A stretch of DNA of 64,000 bases from the NCBI GenBank assembly GCA_017163975.1, contig JAFFSR010000244.1, positions 11,037,501 through 11,101,500 of the forward strand. Reading direction: 5' to 3'. The notes beneath the pieces are model-generated. The model did no database searches and was not told where the DNA came from. It saw only the letters and a list, made by a program, of their open reading frames with translations. Below are positions 13,496 to 26,685 of the stretch, piece by piece. The DNA is from Anastatus disparis (taxonomy: Eukaryota; Arthropoda; Insecta; Hymenoptera; Eupelmidae). How positions within the stretch are numbered: position 1 is the stretch's first letter; every line of letters begins with the position of its first letter. Both the position numbers and the translations under genes were made by a program.

Positions 13496-15400
13496 AAATA
13501 AAATATTTTAAAGCAAAGTAGAAGCTAGAAACTAAAAATTATTTACCTAAATTTTAAAACAAATTTGTTCGTTGTTTAAGGAAGAGTTTGAGTTTTCGAT
13601 ACAATAATGCAAAATTTTTGAAAATCTTAAATTGTTAAAAACTCTTAATTCCCCGTGACTAATAAAACTTTTAAAATGTTTATAGTTCACATTAAAAGTA
13701 ATTTTTTTTCTAAAATTGTTGATTTGATAATAATTATTAATACATAGTTGCATTATTAGTAGATATAGGATAGAAAATATTACTGACCTTTGAATTCCCT
13801 AAGGCAAATATTGTTAAAATATTTAAAATATTGTTAACTTTTTCTTATTGCACTCTAATGTAAACTCATGAATATAACAAGAAACTTTTGATACTTCGGC
13901 ATAAATTATAAACTTTACAGTATTGTTTTTAGTATCGTTATATAAAGTTAACCTTTGTATGAAACAGCATTGAATATCTTAGATAAAAGGATCGATATAT
14001 TTAAATACATTTATTATTAAAATTATGTTGTACATACTTACACACATATATCTATGACGCTTTTCTTTGAGATATTTTTTCTTTGTTATATCAAATGAAG
14101 ATGTGATGTGTAAAAATAATCAATTTACTTTGTAAAATCTATAAATAAACAAGTTATTGGGATCAGGGTTGAAAATTATTATCCAAAAAATAATTAACAA
14201 TAAATTTATGGTAACGTTGTAGCCTTAATTTAATGCAAATTACTTAATTTAAAATATAATTTTAATTTAATTTTTTTTGTAGTCAAAACTTTTTTGCAAT
14301 TGTAAACACTGTCTTGAAATATTATTCAACACCTTTAATAGTTTAAATAATAACATTTTTTTTAACAATTAAAATTTGTAATATAAATATGTAAAAGATA
14401 TTCAGAAAATTATATTCAAAATTACGAAAATAAATTCAACTTTAAAATTATATTTATACTTATAATTTATGCTATTGTTATTATTCAAGATTGTAAGAAT
14501 AAATATATGTATTATGTTAACAAGCTTTTCTTCACTGTAACCAATACTATCATTTCTTTATTTATAATTTAATTTTAATTGATAAAATAATCATTCTTCG
14601 ACATAATTGGATCGTTATTTCATTTTTAATTAAAAAAGATAGAAAAATGAAAATGATTTAATGAAGTTTATTTAACCGCGCGCAAAAAAGGCTTCATTAT
14701 TTTCGATTATTCGAAACGCTTTTAATGATCCGCTACAAAGCACGTTAAAAAGTATCTGTTCATTTTTTTACGATGTTGAGCTTATATAAGTCCATTATTG
14801 TTCATTCTCGTCGAAAGTTAATCACGTCTTAGGCGTATATAATGCTTTTTCCAGAAATTGAAAAGTATTCCTATTGTCGCATGTTGCTGAACGTTATTGA
14901 TGTGCTAAAATTTAATTTTAACATTGAATTAAAATCTATTTATTACATTTATAGGATTGAATTGATAAAATACAATTAATTTATTATATTATTGATATAA
15001 TTTTATTTATCATCTATTTATTTGCCTCAAACAATAATATGATAAATTATTATATCCAAATGATATTTACAAATTACTATTACCTTGTATTGTTATGTAA
15101 TTTCTGATCAGTGCCCGATTCCAGATCAATTTCTTACTTTAGACTTTTTACTTTTTAATGATTTATTAAGTATTATTGGTGAATAAATAATATTAATTAT
15201 TTATTTTTTTTAATCTTATAGGAAACGAGTTTTGTATTTAAATAAAGCTATTTTTAATGGTAACCACAGATTTTTAAAATAATTTTTAAAATATTACTAA
15301 ACCCATTTCAAAATAAACAAGAAACATAAGTTAACTCAAATAATACAACAACAACAACACTAATGTTAACTTTATTTTATTTAACAATAAATTAAAAAAT
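13496..15400. other. AT-rich DNA, no gene seen
   Basis: No supported gene. A slightly GC-richer patch at 14,670-14,900 contains CGCGCG and several CG dinucleotides, but no exon-like boundaries were found. Confidence 0.55.
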
Positions 15401-15481
15401 AAAAGCGTCGTCCTTGTTTGACCAGAAACTACGTAATGCATGGTACAGTAAAATTTCAGATTAAGGTCCAGGTAAATATTT

Positions 15482-15501
15482 CACAAGGATATATCCTTGT
15501 G
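15482..15501. repeat. 20-bp perfect palindrome
   Basis: CACAAGGATATATCCTTGTG equals its own reverse complement over 20 bp. It sits in a GC-elevated patch (15,410-15,640). About 40 bp on, a second imperfect inverted pair occurs (TTGGAATATTCAAA near 15540, TTTGAATATCCGAA near 15580). It could be a protein-binding or structured site; function unknown. Confidence 0.6.
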
Positions 15502-15874
15502 TTTAATGTGTTTGTCGGAGTAATTTTATAATTGAGGCTTGGAATATTCAAAGGAGATACAGCACGATCGGCTCAAATCGTTTGAATATCCGAAACCTTA
15601 ATTAAGTATTGAAAAGATAATACGAGCGTCACGTATAAATTTCAACATAACGAATTGTGTTTGCTAAAAAATACAAAGTGTTGAAATATCTTTTAGATTA
15701 TTTTTCGTATAATTGACAGAAATGCTCATAATTAAGGCTTAATTATTATTTTTTCGTTGTTATTAATATTATTATTGTCCAATCAGTAAGTTTGAAAAAT
15801 ATTCAGGGTTGAATTTGATTAAATTTTTAATAAATAATCAAATTTTCAAGAGGACGCGCTCGAGTATGTGATTT

Positions 15875-16015
15875 ACTTTCCATATTGCAGTTTTCCAGAT
15901 GTTTAAATCTTATTTTAAAATTTTTGTATACGTCTCTTTGTGAGATGTATAGAAATACTTTTAAAAATTTGAAAACGCATTCAAAAACTTGGAATACTGC
16001 AATATCCGTAGCCTT
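15875..16015. mobile_element. Inverted-repeat (MITE-like) element, family A copy 2
   Basis: Left CATATTGCAGTTTTCCAGAT (15881-15900) pairs with right CTTGGAATACTGCAATATCC (15990-16009) as imperfect inverted arms of about 25 nt. The interior (TTTAAATCTTATTTTAAAAT) resembles the 8.7-kb element. The right arm on the minus strand runs out to GGCTACGGATATTGC. A similar string occurs alone at 52.1 kb. Non-coding. Confidence 0.5.
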
Positions 16016-16019
16016 CTCC

Positions 16020-18396
16020 TATTTCAAATAAATTTTCTCAAAATTTTATTTTTGTTTATTAAATACGAAAAATAAAAGACTCGATGAAAAAAGTAAACAT
16101 TGCTTGAAATAATGATACAGTTTTAACATAATATGGCTCCCGTTCAAAAAAATCCACTGCAGTTAATAAAAAGTAGGTGAATCTTATTTCAATCCAGTTT
16201 GTGATAGCAGTTCTGCCAAAAATTCTCAGATTGAAAAAAAGTTGCTTTTTTATTTGCCTTCGATAAACTTGAACAATTGCCATTTGATAAATACATGTTT
16301 ATTGAAAAAACACACGTACATTAACTTGGGGATTTAAAGTAAAAGGTGAAACTTATTTTTTCGAATTCCCAAATTTACTTATCTCGAAGAAAAAAACAAC
16401 ATAGAAAATTCATATATTTCGAAAAGTAAAGGAAAAAGAAAAGTCATGTATTTTCGGTAACAGACGCGTTAATCCATCAATATCTCTAAATAATTGACGT
16501 TGCCGCTGGGACGAGAAATATACACACGCGCATATACATATATAAGACGTTAAGTCAAAAAATTGAAAAGCCTTAGGGTGTACACTGAATTCCCAGGGGA
16601 GATTTTTAGATCTGCGACGGCAAGAATGAGAAAGTTAAGTATGAACACACAGGAATATTCCGAATTTCGTACTTTTTTTTTACATCGCAGCTAAAAGAAA
16701 AGTTTGACTCTATTCTTTTAGAATTCCTTGGAGTGAAATTAGATTCCATTGAGGAAAAGCTAAAAGGTGCGAGAGGAACGGTTAATCAAAAAACGAAAGT
16801 TAAACTCTGCTTTCTATTAATGAATTTTTTAAAACTAAGTCATTTAATAGGCGCTAAAGTTTTAGTTGAATTTCGCACAGGATAAATATAACCTTTACAA
16901 AGTTTTGCTCTTAATGAAGAGAATAAAAAAGTTTATACAAAGCTTTACCTTTAATACAATAAGGATAGAGCTTTTAAAGAACAAAATTTACCAAGAGCGG
17001 TGTCTTGTTCTATAAATTTTTTTTTCTCCATCAGTATCATAATGTAGTGCGGACGAAAATGTTTATTCTTTTATGAAGATAATTTTAATATTTGTACAAT
17101 TTTCAACAATATTTTTTGAATTTTCATTGAAATCATTGATAAATATATTTTAAAATTATTTTTTAAATATTTTACACTCATCAAACATTTTTCTCTCAAC
17201 AAAAAGTAAGCAAATGCATGTTTATAGTAAAAAAAAACCGATAATTTTTTAAACGAAAATAAATATTTCAAAGTATACTCAATTAAATAATTAATTAAAG
17301 CAAAATGTAAAAATAAATACTTTCATAAAATATGCATTCCACTACTAATGCGTCACGTAAACGTGATTACATTCGTATAAATAAATGAGTAATAATAGTA
17401 GATTTTTTAAATATTTTCTTTTTTTTAATGTAAAAATATGTTATAGCATTACAAATTTAGCTAGATTTACCTTAATAAAAATAAAATACAAAATCTCACA
17501 TTGTATAGAAATTTTATATTACAATTCTTACAACGTTCACGCTTTTTTGAGGATAAAATATCATTTTGAATAATATTAGAAAAAAAATAATTTTAAATAT
17601 TGAACCACGTAAGTTTATTAGAATAAAAATTGTTATAAATAAATTAAAAATTTGATGATAGTGAAAATTTTTATATATTGCAAAATTCTATTAATTTGTA
17701 TTCATTAGATTCAAATAAATTTGCTATTTCTAAAAATAGTTGTCTAAGTGGCTTTTCTCGTCTTCAAAATCCTTTTATGTTAGATTAGTTGATCAATTTT
17801 GCAATAACAAGATCTTTTCACTTAAAAACGCAAAAAAAAGACAGAAGCTTAAAGATTTTCTCAAGTTCATAGAAAAACTTTTTAGAAAATTGTTCATCGC
17901 AAAATAATTGGAATTAAGTTCCAAACAAAAATTTAACGAAGCTCGAAACATCAGCTTACATCTCGTTAATCCGTAAGAGGTAAACTTTCAATCTTCCTAA
18001 GAAAGAAAGAAAAAAAAGAAAACACAAACTTTTACACCTTGAAATTCCATTTAAGAAACAATCGCGAACAATCTCATCAATCAAGTAAGCCCAATCAAAC
18101 AACTTAAACCAAAAGTTAAGCAAAGAGAGGAGGAAAAAATAATATCTCCTTTCAAGATTTTTATTTTTAAACCAATCGGATAAATTTTAAGAAGAAAAAG
18201 ACGAGGAATAAAAAAACAAACCTTCGCGTCGACAAGTTAATCCATCCGCTAGCTTAAATCTATGCCATGTACATCCCCTTAAGTATAAAAAAGTATAAAT
18301 CCACCACGCACCAGCACATACGTTAGATATAGGGGGTGGATAACGTATAACGATATCGAAAGAAGAAGAAAAAAGAATAAGTAAACACACACTCTC

Positions 18397-18400
<4 letters not shown>
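16020..18400. other. AT-rich DNA, no gene seen
   Basis: Patches at 16,440-16,660 are less AT-rich (CACGCGCATATACATATATA). Sequence from 18,000 is purine-rich. No gene is supported. Confidence 0.5.

Positions 18401-18408
<8 letters not shown>

Positions 18409-18452
<44 letters not shown>
18409..18452. repeat. (TA)n microsatellite
   Basis: About 21 uninterrupted TA dinucleotides. The minus-strand frame through it (Tyr-Ile repeats) is an artefact. Confidence 0.9.
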
Positions 18453-18454
<2 letters not shown>

Positions 18455-18479
18455 GTTAGACTTATCAGAAAAGAAAAGA

Positions 18480-18680
18480 GAGAAAAAAGTAGAGAGGGGC
18501 AAAAGCAAAAGAGCACGTGTGCGCAGTAGTGAGCAAAGGCAGGAGGCGCCAGAATGACTGGACTCGAAAATACAAAAGATGCGCTTCAGATGCCAAGGAG
18601 CTGTCTTTGATGCCGGATCGTTTCTATCGTTGCAATAAAGACAGCCGGCTGATTATATTACATATTTACGCGATCGCGAA
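18480..18680. promoter_or_regulatory. GC-elevated island after a purine tract
   Basis: GC is much higher than the flanks, with sequences such as CACGTGTGCGCAG and GACAGCCGGCTG. A purine-rich run lies to the left and T/A-rich sequence to the right. Two short frames start here (at ATG 18554 and 18579) but each is under 25 codons. The layout resembles the islands at 1.1 and 3.6 kb. A strong acceptor-like tract ends at 18720 (TTTTTTTCATTCCAG), but what follows is not exon-like. Confidence 0.3.
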
Positions 18681-18720
18681 AATAAAAAAATAATTTAAAA
18701 AAATTTTTTTTTCATTCCAG

Positions 18721-21700
18721 TGAATTTATTCTTAAATTATTATTTTTTTTTAAAGTGAAACAGTGATTTTAATTATATTAGATAAGCGATTAAATTTATA
18801 CGGAGATGAGAAAAGGTTAAATTAAGTGCAATAATTAAGAAATTTTTCTTTTAATATTTTTTAGAGTGATATGAATAATGGTGGAGCTTTATTTACCATA
18901 GATACAATTCTGAGAAGCAACAGTTGATTGCAATGTTAAAGAATGTTTTTATTATAATTTTATCTTATAATTTGCGGAATTAAAACATCATTGTATTCTA
19001 CTTTGTACAACTATTTTAAAATGTCTTGAATAGTACGTGATAAAGATAATGATAAATTCTTTTAGCAAAATTATTTTTTTTTTAAATTTTAAATATTAAA
19101 TATGAATTTAAAACAAAATATGAATTTTAGTGTTTAGTGGATGCTTCTGCATATTAAAGTTTGCACTACACATAATAAAATTTTTATTAAAATAAAGACA
19201 TAAAAAATCATTTTCGAAAGCTTTTAAAAAATATTGCAAAGCAAATCTGGTTTGTCAAATGTCATAATTTTTTTCTTTGCACGTATAAACTTTTTAAAAT
19301 TTAATACTGTATAAATCCGACTATAAGTAGAAAACATAAGAATCTATGTTACAGATTATAAAATTAGTGTCAAGAATTAAAATGTAACTATAAACCGCTC
19401 AGAATAGAAAAAAAGATAATTAAATGCATACGAGAAGGCTTAAAATTTTTTATTCAGTAGACATATTTATTTTTGAAAAAGCTGATTTTTTTTAAAAGTC
19501 TATTTTTTTAATATTTAAAACAATTTTCTTGTTTTATTAAATTAAATTTGAAATGAAATCCAAAAAAAATTCGTTTCTAACCATTATACGTATGAATTTT
19601 ATTTATTTGTTTTTTATTAAAAGCTTTTTTTAGTAAAGCTCCACCATAAGTTCAATAAATCATGTTATTTTTTTTATTATCATTTAAAATTTACAACCGT
19701 TAAAATATTGAGTGTACAAATAATATATTTCTTTTCGCATTTCATTAATATTCATGTACTATTGTTTTCTTTTTCGTATACACCATTCGTCAATAAATCA
19801 ATTTCATCTTATAATTTATTAAATATGAATTCATTAATAAAGTAATGGTCAAGTTAAAATTATTTTATATTGTTTTAAACGTAGATTTTACATTGTCAAA
19901 AACGAATGTAAAATCTATCCATGGTTAAATAAAATTTATTGAGAAATAAAATAAAAATATTGTTTATTGCAACTTAATTTTCGAATGTTTAAATAGTTTG
20001 GATATTTTTGCATCCGTGCGAAAAAGAAAAAATTTTACAAAAGCATGTGTCAGTGTACTGTGATTTTATGTTAAATGTTCTGTATCATGAAGAACTACTC
20101 GTCAATCGTGGAATAATTTAGTATCAATTAATAAAAAAAAATATTATGATGATTTTTAAACTTTAGTAAGTCTGACAAATATTCTTAAAAATTTGCTAGT
20201 AATTTAAATATGCTTGATTATCAGATCAGCAAAATAATAATCTTTTAGCTTTGAAATTCTTTGATCTTAGGTAAGCTTAAATTAGAAGAAAAATCACGCT
20301 TTATCTATTTACATAATTTTATATACACCCAAACATATTTGTTTCATAATAATAAGTATTATATGCTTGAATAGAATGATGCGTAATTACAAATTTATTT
20401 ACTTAAGTAAATAAAACTATTTCCTCAAAGATGAGATAAACGAATATGCGAAACCATGAATTTAATATGCTTGGTATTTGTTTTGTGCCCGGTACGAATT
20501 TTTGCATATTTGCATATCGTTTTTGTGAAAAGTAAATTTTATTTTAGTTTTCACAATTTTTTTCTTTTTTAACCTATATAATAAAAAAGTTATCTAAAAT
20601 ATAATAATAATCATTTGAATTGACAAAAACTTATTTTTAATTAAAAATTTTTAAATAAAAACCATAATTTTAGTAAAAGCTTTTACGAAAATATGTAAAA
20701 TCCATTTTAAAAGTATATTGTCGATGGCAAGTTTAAAGAAAAAAAATCACGTGCCAAACACTTTCTCTCTCGTGCAACGATAATAGATATGCTAATTCAG
20801 ATTTTCACGTATTCATAGGCGTTCATTTAACGCTTGCCATGAAATAGGAAAATAAAAGGTATTTTAAATAACTTTGTTAAATACCTATCGGATAAAAGAT
20901 TTCAGTGAATTGTACCTTTTTTTTTTATTTTTACAGATGGAAAATGTTTGAGCTTTTTTTCTTATATTTTATCAATTCGGATTACAAAATTTTAGAAAAG
21001 ATAAATTTGGTGTTGAAGTAAATTTACATATTTTTTTTATATTTTTTATAACAGTTAATGCGCTTCAAAAAATATGTATTTACTTATTCCATTTTGAACT
21101 TTAAAACGCGAAATCAAAGTAGTAAAAATAAATTTTATTAGTTTTTTAAAAATTCTCTTATAATTTTGTCATGAAAAACGAAAAAAAATATTTTTAAATT
21201 TATTAGAAATAAAAGTATTCTAAATTCTGTAGCAAAAATTTAATTTTTTTTATATTAGAATACCTTTTATAAATATTATTATTACAATCATTTCCACTAT
21301 ACTCTATGTTTATTCAATTTAAAAAAAAAACTTGTAAAAACATCAGTTCAATTTTCAGCTGGAAAATAAATATTCGTTTTATCTTCTTTTCAACTTTAAA
21401 TTTTTGCTTTGTAAAATAATGCAAAGAATAATCCTCCGCTCAAGTGAATTAGTAGAAACAGCCCGCATTAGTTAAGCTTGTTTCGTAACTGATTAGTAGT
21501 ACTATTTCATTGTTATATCTGTTTTTTTTTCATAATTGCATATATATGTAGTTTAACTTTTTTAATAAAGTTAAAGCGTCATTTTTTGAATTTACTGAAA
21601 ACTTATTATTAAAGTTGAAGTTTCAATGTTGATAGTACGTTTGGTTTAGAGAAATCTACTTGAAAAAATTTTCAATTCAATTGAACTTCTTAAGTTTAAA

Positions 21701-24700
21701 ACTGATAAAGACAGCGCATTTCATACTTTATAATTTGCAAATTTTCTGTAACACAATATCTTTCGATAATTTTCAGTGCAATGTTTAAAAAATAGTTTTT
21801 CTTAATTATTTTAACAAAATCTTATAAATTTATTAAAAAATGTCTCCAAGAAACTTTTTTATAATGCGTGAAATATCTAGGGTTCTTGTTCATAGGCAGT
21901 AAAATAAACAAATAATATCTCACCATATAAACGGTGAAATATTATGACAAAATATTATGATAAATTTCTAATGTAATGTATCACCATAAATAAATTAAAA
22001 AGAAATATGCCTTCATTTTTTTTCATAATTCTAGTACTTTTATAACTTTCAATACAGGAGTAACCAAAAAAAAAATTACATTTATAATTTACGTACTATC
22101 AGTTAAAGAAAAATTCGTAAATTTTTAATTTTCATTTCCCCCTACGAAATCTGAATGCATTCTGCCTATAATAAAAAAAACCTTTGAAAATTACCGTTGT
22201 AAAATAAATCTAACCAAAACCGCTCCCCTGGGAAAATAAAAAAGGAAAGTGAGATATATATATATATATATATACAAAAGATTTGGAGAAGAATAATAAC
22301 ATCTTTGCTCTAGAAAAGTTCTCGATATCCAATCAGATAACATATTCTTCTTAGTCATTTTTTTTCTTCTTATCTTCAGTTCTAGAAATGCTAAAGTCTG
22401 AACTACTTGTCAACCTGACAACTTAACAATGCATTAATTATTATTCTTTTTTTTCTTTAATGTTTATTCGGTAAATCGTAGATAATTGTTTGAATACAAT
22501 TTTCAAGATTTAGACGTTGTACTCTTTTTATTTAGAGACTAATTTGTTATAGTTTAATGAAACTTTTGGTTAGAGGGTCTCTTTATCTGAAAACTAAATA
22601 TTTGAAGTACAAAAGGTTTGCGTTTGTACTTCCAAGACCTGTTAAGTCGGAAAACTTTGTACCATCCATTTCTTGAACATCAGATTTATAATTCTAACAA
22701 GTCGTTACATCTTGTTATCTTTAATCTTTATTATTAAAGTGGAATTATAAAAAAGATAAATTAAAGAAAAATTCATCAAAAGATTTAATAAAATATTTGC
22801 ATTAATCTTCTTTTAAATTTTTACGAAAATCAATTATTCTGAGAAAAACTGCATAAAAAACGTAAAAATGAAGAAAATTAAATATTTGATTGATTATAAG
22901 TGAAAAAGAGTGATTAACTTTTAAAATGAAAATTCGAGTTTAACAGTAATTTAAATGGAGTAAATGTGTAAAAGTACATCAATATCAATTAATAACTTTA
23001 TTTCAACGAGATTACAAAATGATCATGTTTTAGTAAATAATCAAATTGGCTTTGTAATGTAATTGGCCCCAAAATGACTTTGCGTGCTATGTATGCTGGC
23101 TTTCGTGATATGAAAATTTGTTATAACATTATCCTGTAATTTAGATAGTTCTATTTTAATTAGAAAATCATGCTGCAATGTTATCATAGTATACATTTCA
23201 TTTATAAACGATACAGTTTCAATTCGAAAGCTTATTGCCCTAAATTGATCAATGGAATAATATGTTGTTTTAAATTTCGAACTTTAAACGTTAAATAATT
23301 AAATTTTGCTTTTAATATTCTGGAAATAATGAAAAACTTGTCGAAAGTTCAGTAAGCTATTCTTTTAACATTTGAAAATGAAAAAGAAAATTTAATTCGT
23401 TTTAACAAATTTCCGAATGAAAATTAAACGCGATCTATTTTTCAATAAAAATAATCTTTAATTCATGTTAACTTGGAGAAAGTAAAACGAAAACCATAAA
23501 AATGTTGATTGAAAAATAATTGCACTTTATAATGTATAATTCTTTTAATAAAAAATGTAATCAAACTTTAAACTTATATTTATTTAAACAACAAAAGTAA
23601 TGAAAACTTATGAAAATGAAGGAAATGAAAATTCTCCTTTAAAAATGAAAATCTTAATTTTCACTGATAAAACAATCTTGTATTAGTCCTTGGCGTAACA
23701 TAAGACGACATACTCAAGACTGGAAAGGTTAAACTCATTCCCCAATGGAGTTTCAGTTTCTTGCTGCTTATGGTACAAGTTTAACCAAGTAAAAGTTTGT
23801 TACATTTGTATTAACTGCAACAGGATAATAGGAAATTGTGCGATACCAATTGATAAATATTTATTAAATTCATTTAAGCTTTATCAATTTTTATATAATA
23901 TATTTATTGATTATTGCAAAAAATATGAATAGCACGTAATTTAATTTGAGGTTGTTAAATTAAACTTTCTGAATTTCGTATGATTTTTATTTTCTGAAAT
24001 AAATTATAAAATAAGCGAGTATAAAAAAGTTTGTAATATCATTTTTTTTATTACAAAAGTAATTTAAATAAATAATAAGTAAAAAAGAGGGAAAATAATC
24101 CTGAAAGCCGAAACTAAATTTAAATTCTATTAGTAAATGTTAACATTTTAACAGATGCGAAGTAAAGTTTCAAATGATGCTGAGTTCTCTGTGGATAATT
24201 TAATATGCAATTATAATTATAATACATCAAAGATATTACACGAATTTCGGTAATGAATTTCCAAAAAATTTCAGTAAATACATAATGCGATTACGAGCGC
24301 AAACTCGTACGGATAAATATTTCTGAGAAAAAATCTATTTCAACGGCATATAAAATGTAAAAATTCATTGAAATTTTGTTTTTTTATCGTTATAATGATT
24401 TCTCTTTAAAAAAAAAAGAAAAAAATTGAAATTTTGCAAATTTATCTTCGAGCTCTTTTTCATTACACCGATTATACAACTGGGCTTTGCGAGAGCCGAT
24501 TTATGTCAATTATTTATTCTGAAAATTTGAAATTGAAACACTGTAAGCGAATGATTTCACATTCAATCAGCTTTACATTTAAAAAAACCATTTCAAGTAT
24601 CATTTAAAGTTTATCATTTCCATCTTCTGAAAAACCTTGCCAACTCGACATTGAAGAATTCCATTTTGGATTTTATCAATACTTTTTTCATTTATCCAGT

Positions 24701-25619
24701 TTTCAATCAATCTATTTCGCAAAAAATCTTCATGGCACTTTTATTTTTCATATCTTTAATATCAAAAAGTTATTTTATTTTGCATAATATTCACACATTT
24801 TAAATTATCATTATTTAACATATCATTAAACATACATGTATTAATTATACTTAATCGAAGACATTAATAAATCGAAATTAAATTTTGTCATCGACAATTT
24901 GTAAATTCATATTTTAAAGTTAATTTTTTAAACCATCATCAACTTGTTAATATTTATATTTTCAATTTTCTTAATCTATTGAACACGGAGGATTTAAATT
25001 ATTAAACAGTAATGCAATATCTTTTAAAAATCACTAAATGGAAAATCAACAACTTTTGATTTTTATATTTCTTTTAGTAAAATAATGAATAATATTTTCT
25101 AATTTATAATTGTCTTTCGATGTAATTTTTTATAATTATTCGCATTACATATCTACTTTTTACATTGTTTACATTTGCTATTTGAAACTTTGATCGAAGT
25201 ATACATAAGTCGTAAACATGCTATTTATAAATAAAAAATCTATACACCTGCGTTTTTACAATATCTATATTTAATATTTATCATATCGTTTTCCTCTTAA
25301 TTGTTCACAAAATCTTTCTATACAGCTCTTTTGACTTAATATTGAATTCCCGTGGTCTGTTTTTCGCGGTAATTTAAATAAAAGTTTCTCCATTATTTTC
25401 AATCAAACTATTTTTATTTCCATTCAATTCTTCGTTGTTTTTACGACCATGTATTTATACTGTAAAAAATAACAAATAAAATTGATGAAATTCTAGCATT
25501 TGAATTAAATTAGTTTTTCACGGTATTAAACATTGTGATGAGAAAAATAGTTTTTTGAAATAACATCATAGAAACATGTTTTGAGAAATTAAGTATCAAA
25601 ATACACAGGCATCTATTTC
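18721..25619. other. Long AT-rich stretch, no gene seen
   Basis: Seven kilobases with no open frame worth noting. It contains a short TA repeat at 22253-22274 and a small hairpin near 21930 (TCACC/GGTGA). Most likely intron or intergenic. Confidence 0.6.
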
Positions 25620-25675
25620 CGTATGCGCGTGTGCATGTGCTTGTGGGTGCGTGTAAGTGCACGTGTTTACTTTCG
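25620..25675. repeat. GT-rich alternating purine-pyrimidine patch
   Basis: A run of GCGTGTGCATGTGC type sequence, a degenerate (GT)n stretch that stands out from the AT background. No function inferred. Confidence 0.6.
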
Positions 25676-25694
25676 TATCCGAAGAAAGATTTAG

Positions 25695-25925
25695 CTGATA
25701 TTCAAACAGGCTTATATCTTATTTTATCAACAAGATGATGGTTGGCAAACATTTTTTTTTAGTTTTATGAATAAATGTTTTGAAAAGAATTTAGATTTTA
25801 AGAAAATTTATCGTGATTTTGTAAATCAAGATATTAAAGATCATCGTATTTTGCATAGCAAATATAATCTTGAGATCATTTTGATCTTTCATATCGTTAT
25901 CATTTATTTTACCATAACATTTTAA
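25695..25925 (+). other. Open, coding-like fragment of unknown origin
   Basis: A frame of 76 codons between stops (TAG at 25692, TAA at 25923) translates to a mixed-composition peptide containing DDGWQTFFFSF and KKIYRDFVNQDIKDHRI. This is less Lys/Asn/Phe-biased than neighbouring chance frames. Further short coding-like pieces follow on the same strand, broken by stops (for example DLLTVESDSFVLKWNG around 26,070-26,120). It may be the remains of a decayed gene or element. I do not recognise the family, and no intact start or splice signal is evident. Confidence 0.2.
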
Positions 25926-26685
25926 AAGAATATATAACTATGTGATGTATTTTTTGATAAAGGTTATCAGAAAGTTGCTCGTTTAAAACAGAAAATAGTG
26001 ATCTAGCTGTAAAAGGTAGGCGGTTTTACTCAGCATAAATGGCTTTAAACTGATCCTTAGATTGGTTACCACAAGATCTTCTAACTGTTGAATCTGATTC
26101 CTTTGTTTTAAAATGGAATGGTCCTTTTGTTGTTCTTATACTTGAGTACGAACGATGATTTTCAATTTGTTAAGGTAATGAATAAGGTCTTCCTTATGTT
26201 TTCAAAGCTGGTAAAATTATTTGATCTGATTATTAGTGTTATTTATAAAAGTTTTCTTAAAAAACTGAACTTCCAATTAAAAAAAAAATAAAAATATTTT
26301 ATCATTTCTTAAATCAAAGTAATAAGATGATTCTTATAAGGAACAATCTTCACCAACTTTCATTAAAGTCTCTCATTCATCAGTCAATTTAAATTGTTGC
26401 TAATTACATTTGTAAAAATATTTCATTTAATGCAATGGATTATTTGCAAAAGTATTCAGTATTTAGTAGTCTTGGACAAGCTATTTAAAGTTTTCAAAAT
26501 CTGATGGCAAGATTGAATTGATTAACCTCAAGAACTCATTCTTATTGGAAACGATAATTGGCTTCAATATCTAGATCTGTCAAAAATAAATTTGATTGAT
26601 AAAAATGCTTTTTAGTATGAACTTTTTATGAAAAATGAAAATTTTTAGTGTTATGGAACTCACCCTGTCATCTGAAATCAGAACC

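Noticed and set aside
18187..18516. 109-codon minus-strand frame with Tyr-Ile repeats
   Set aside because: Runs through a (TA)n microsatellite; no protein-like segment or splice support.
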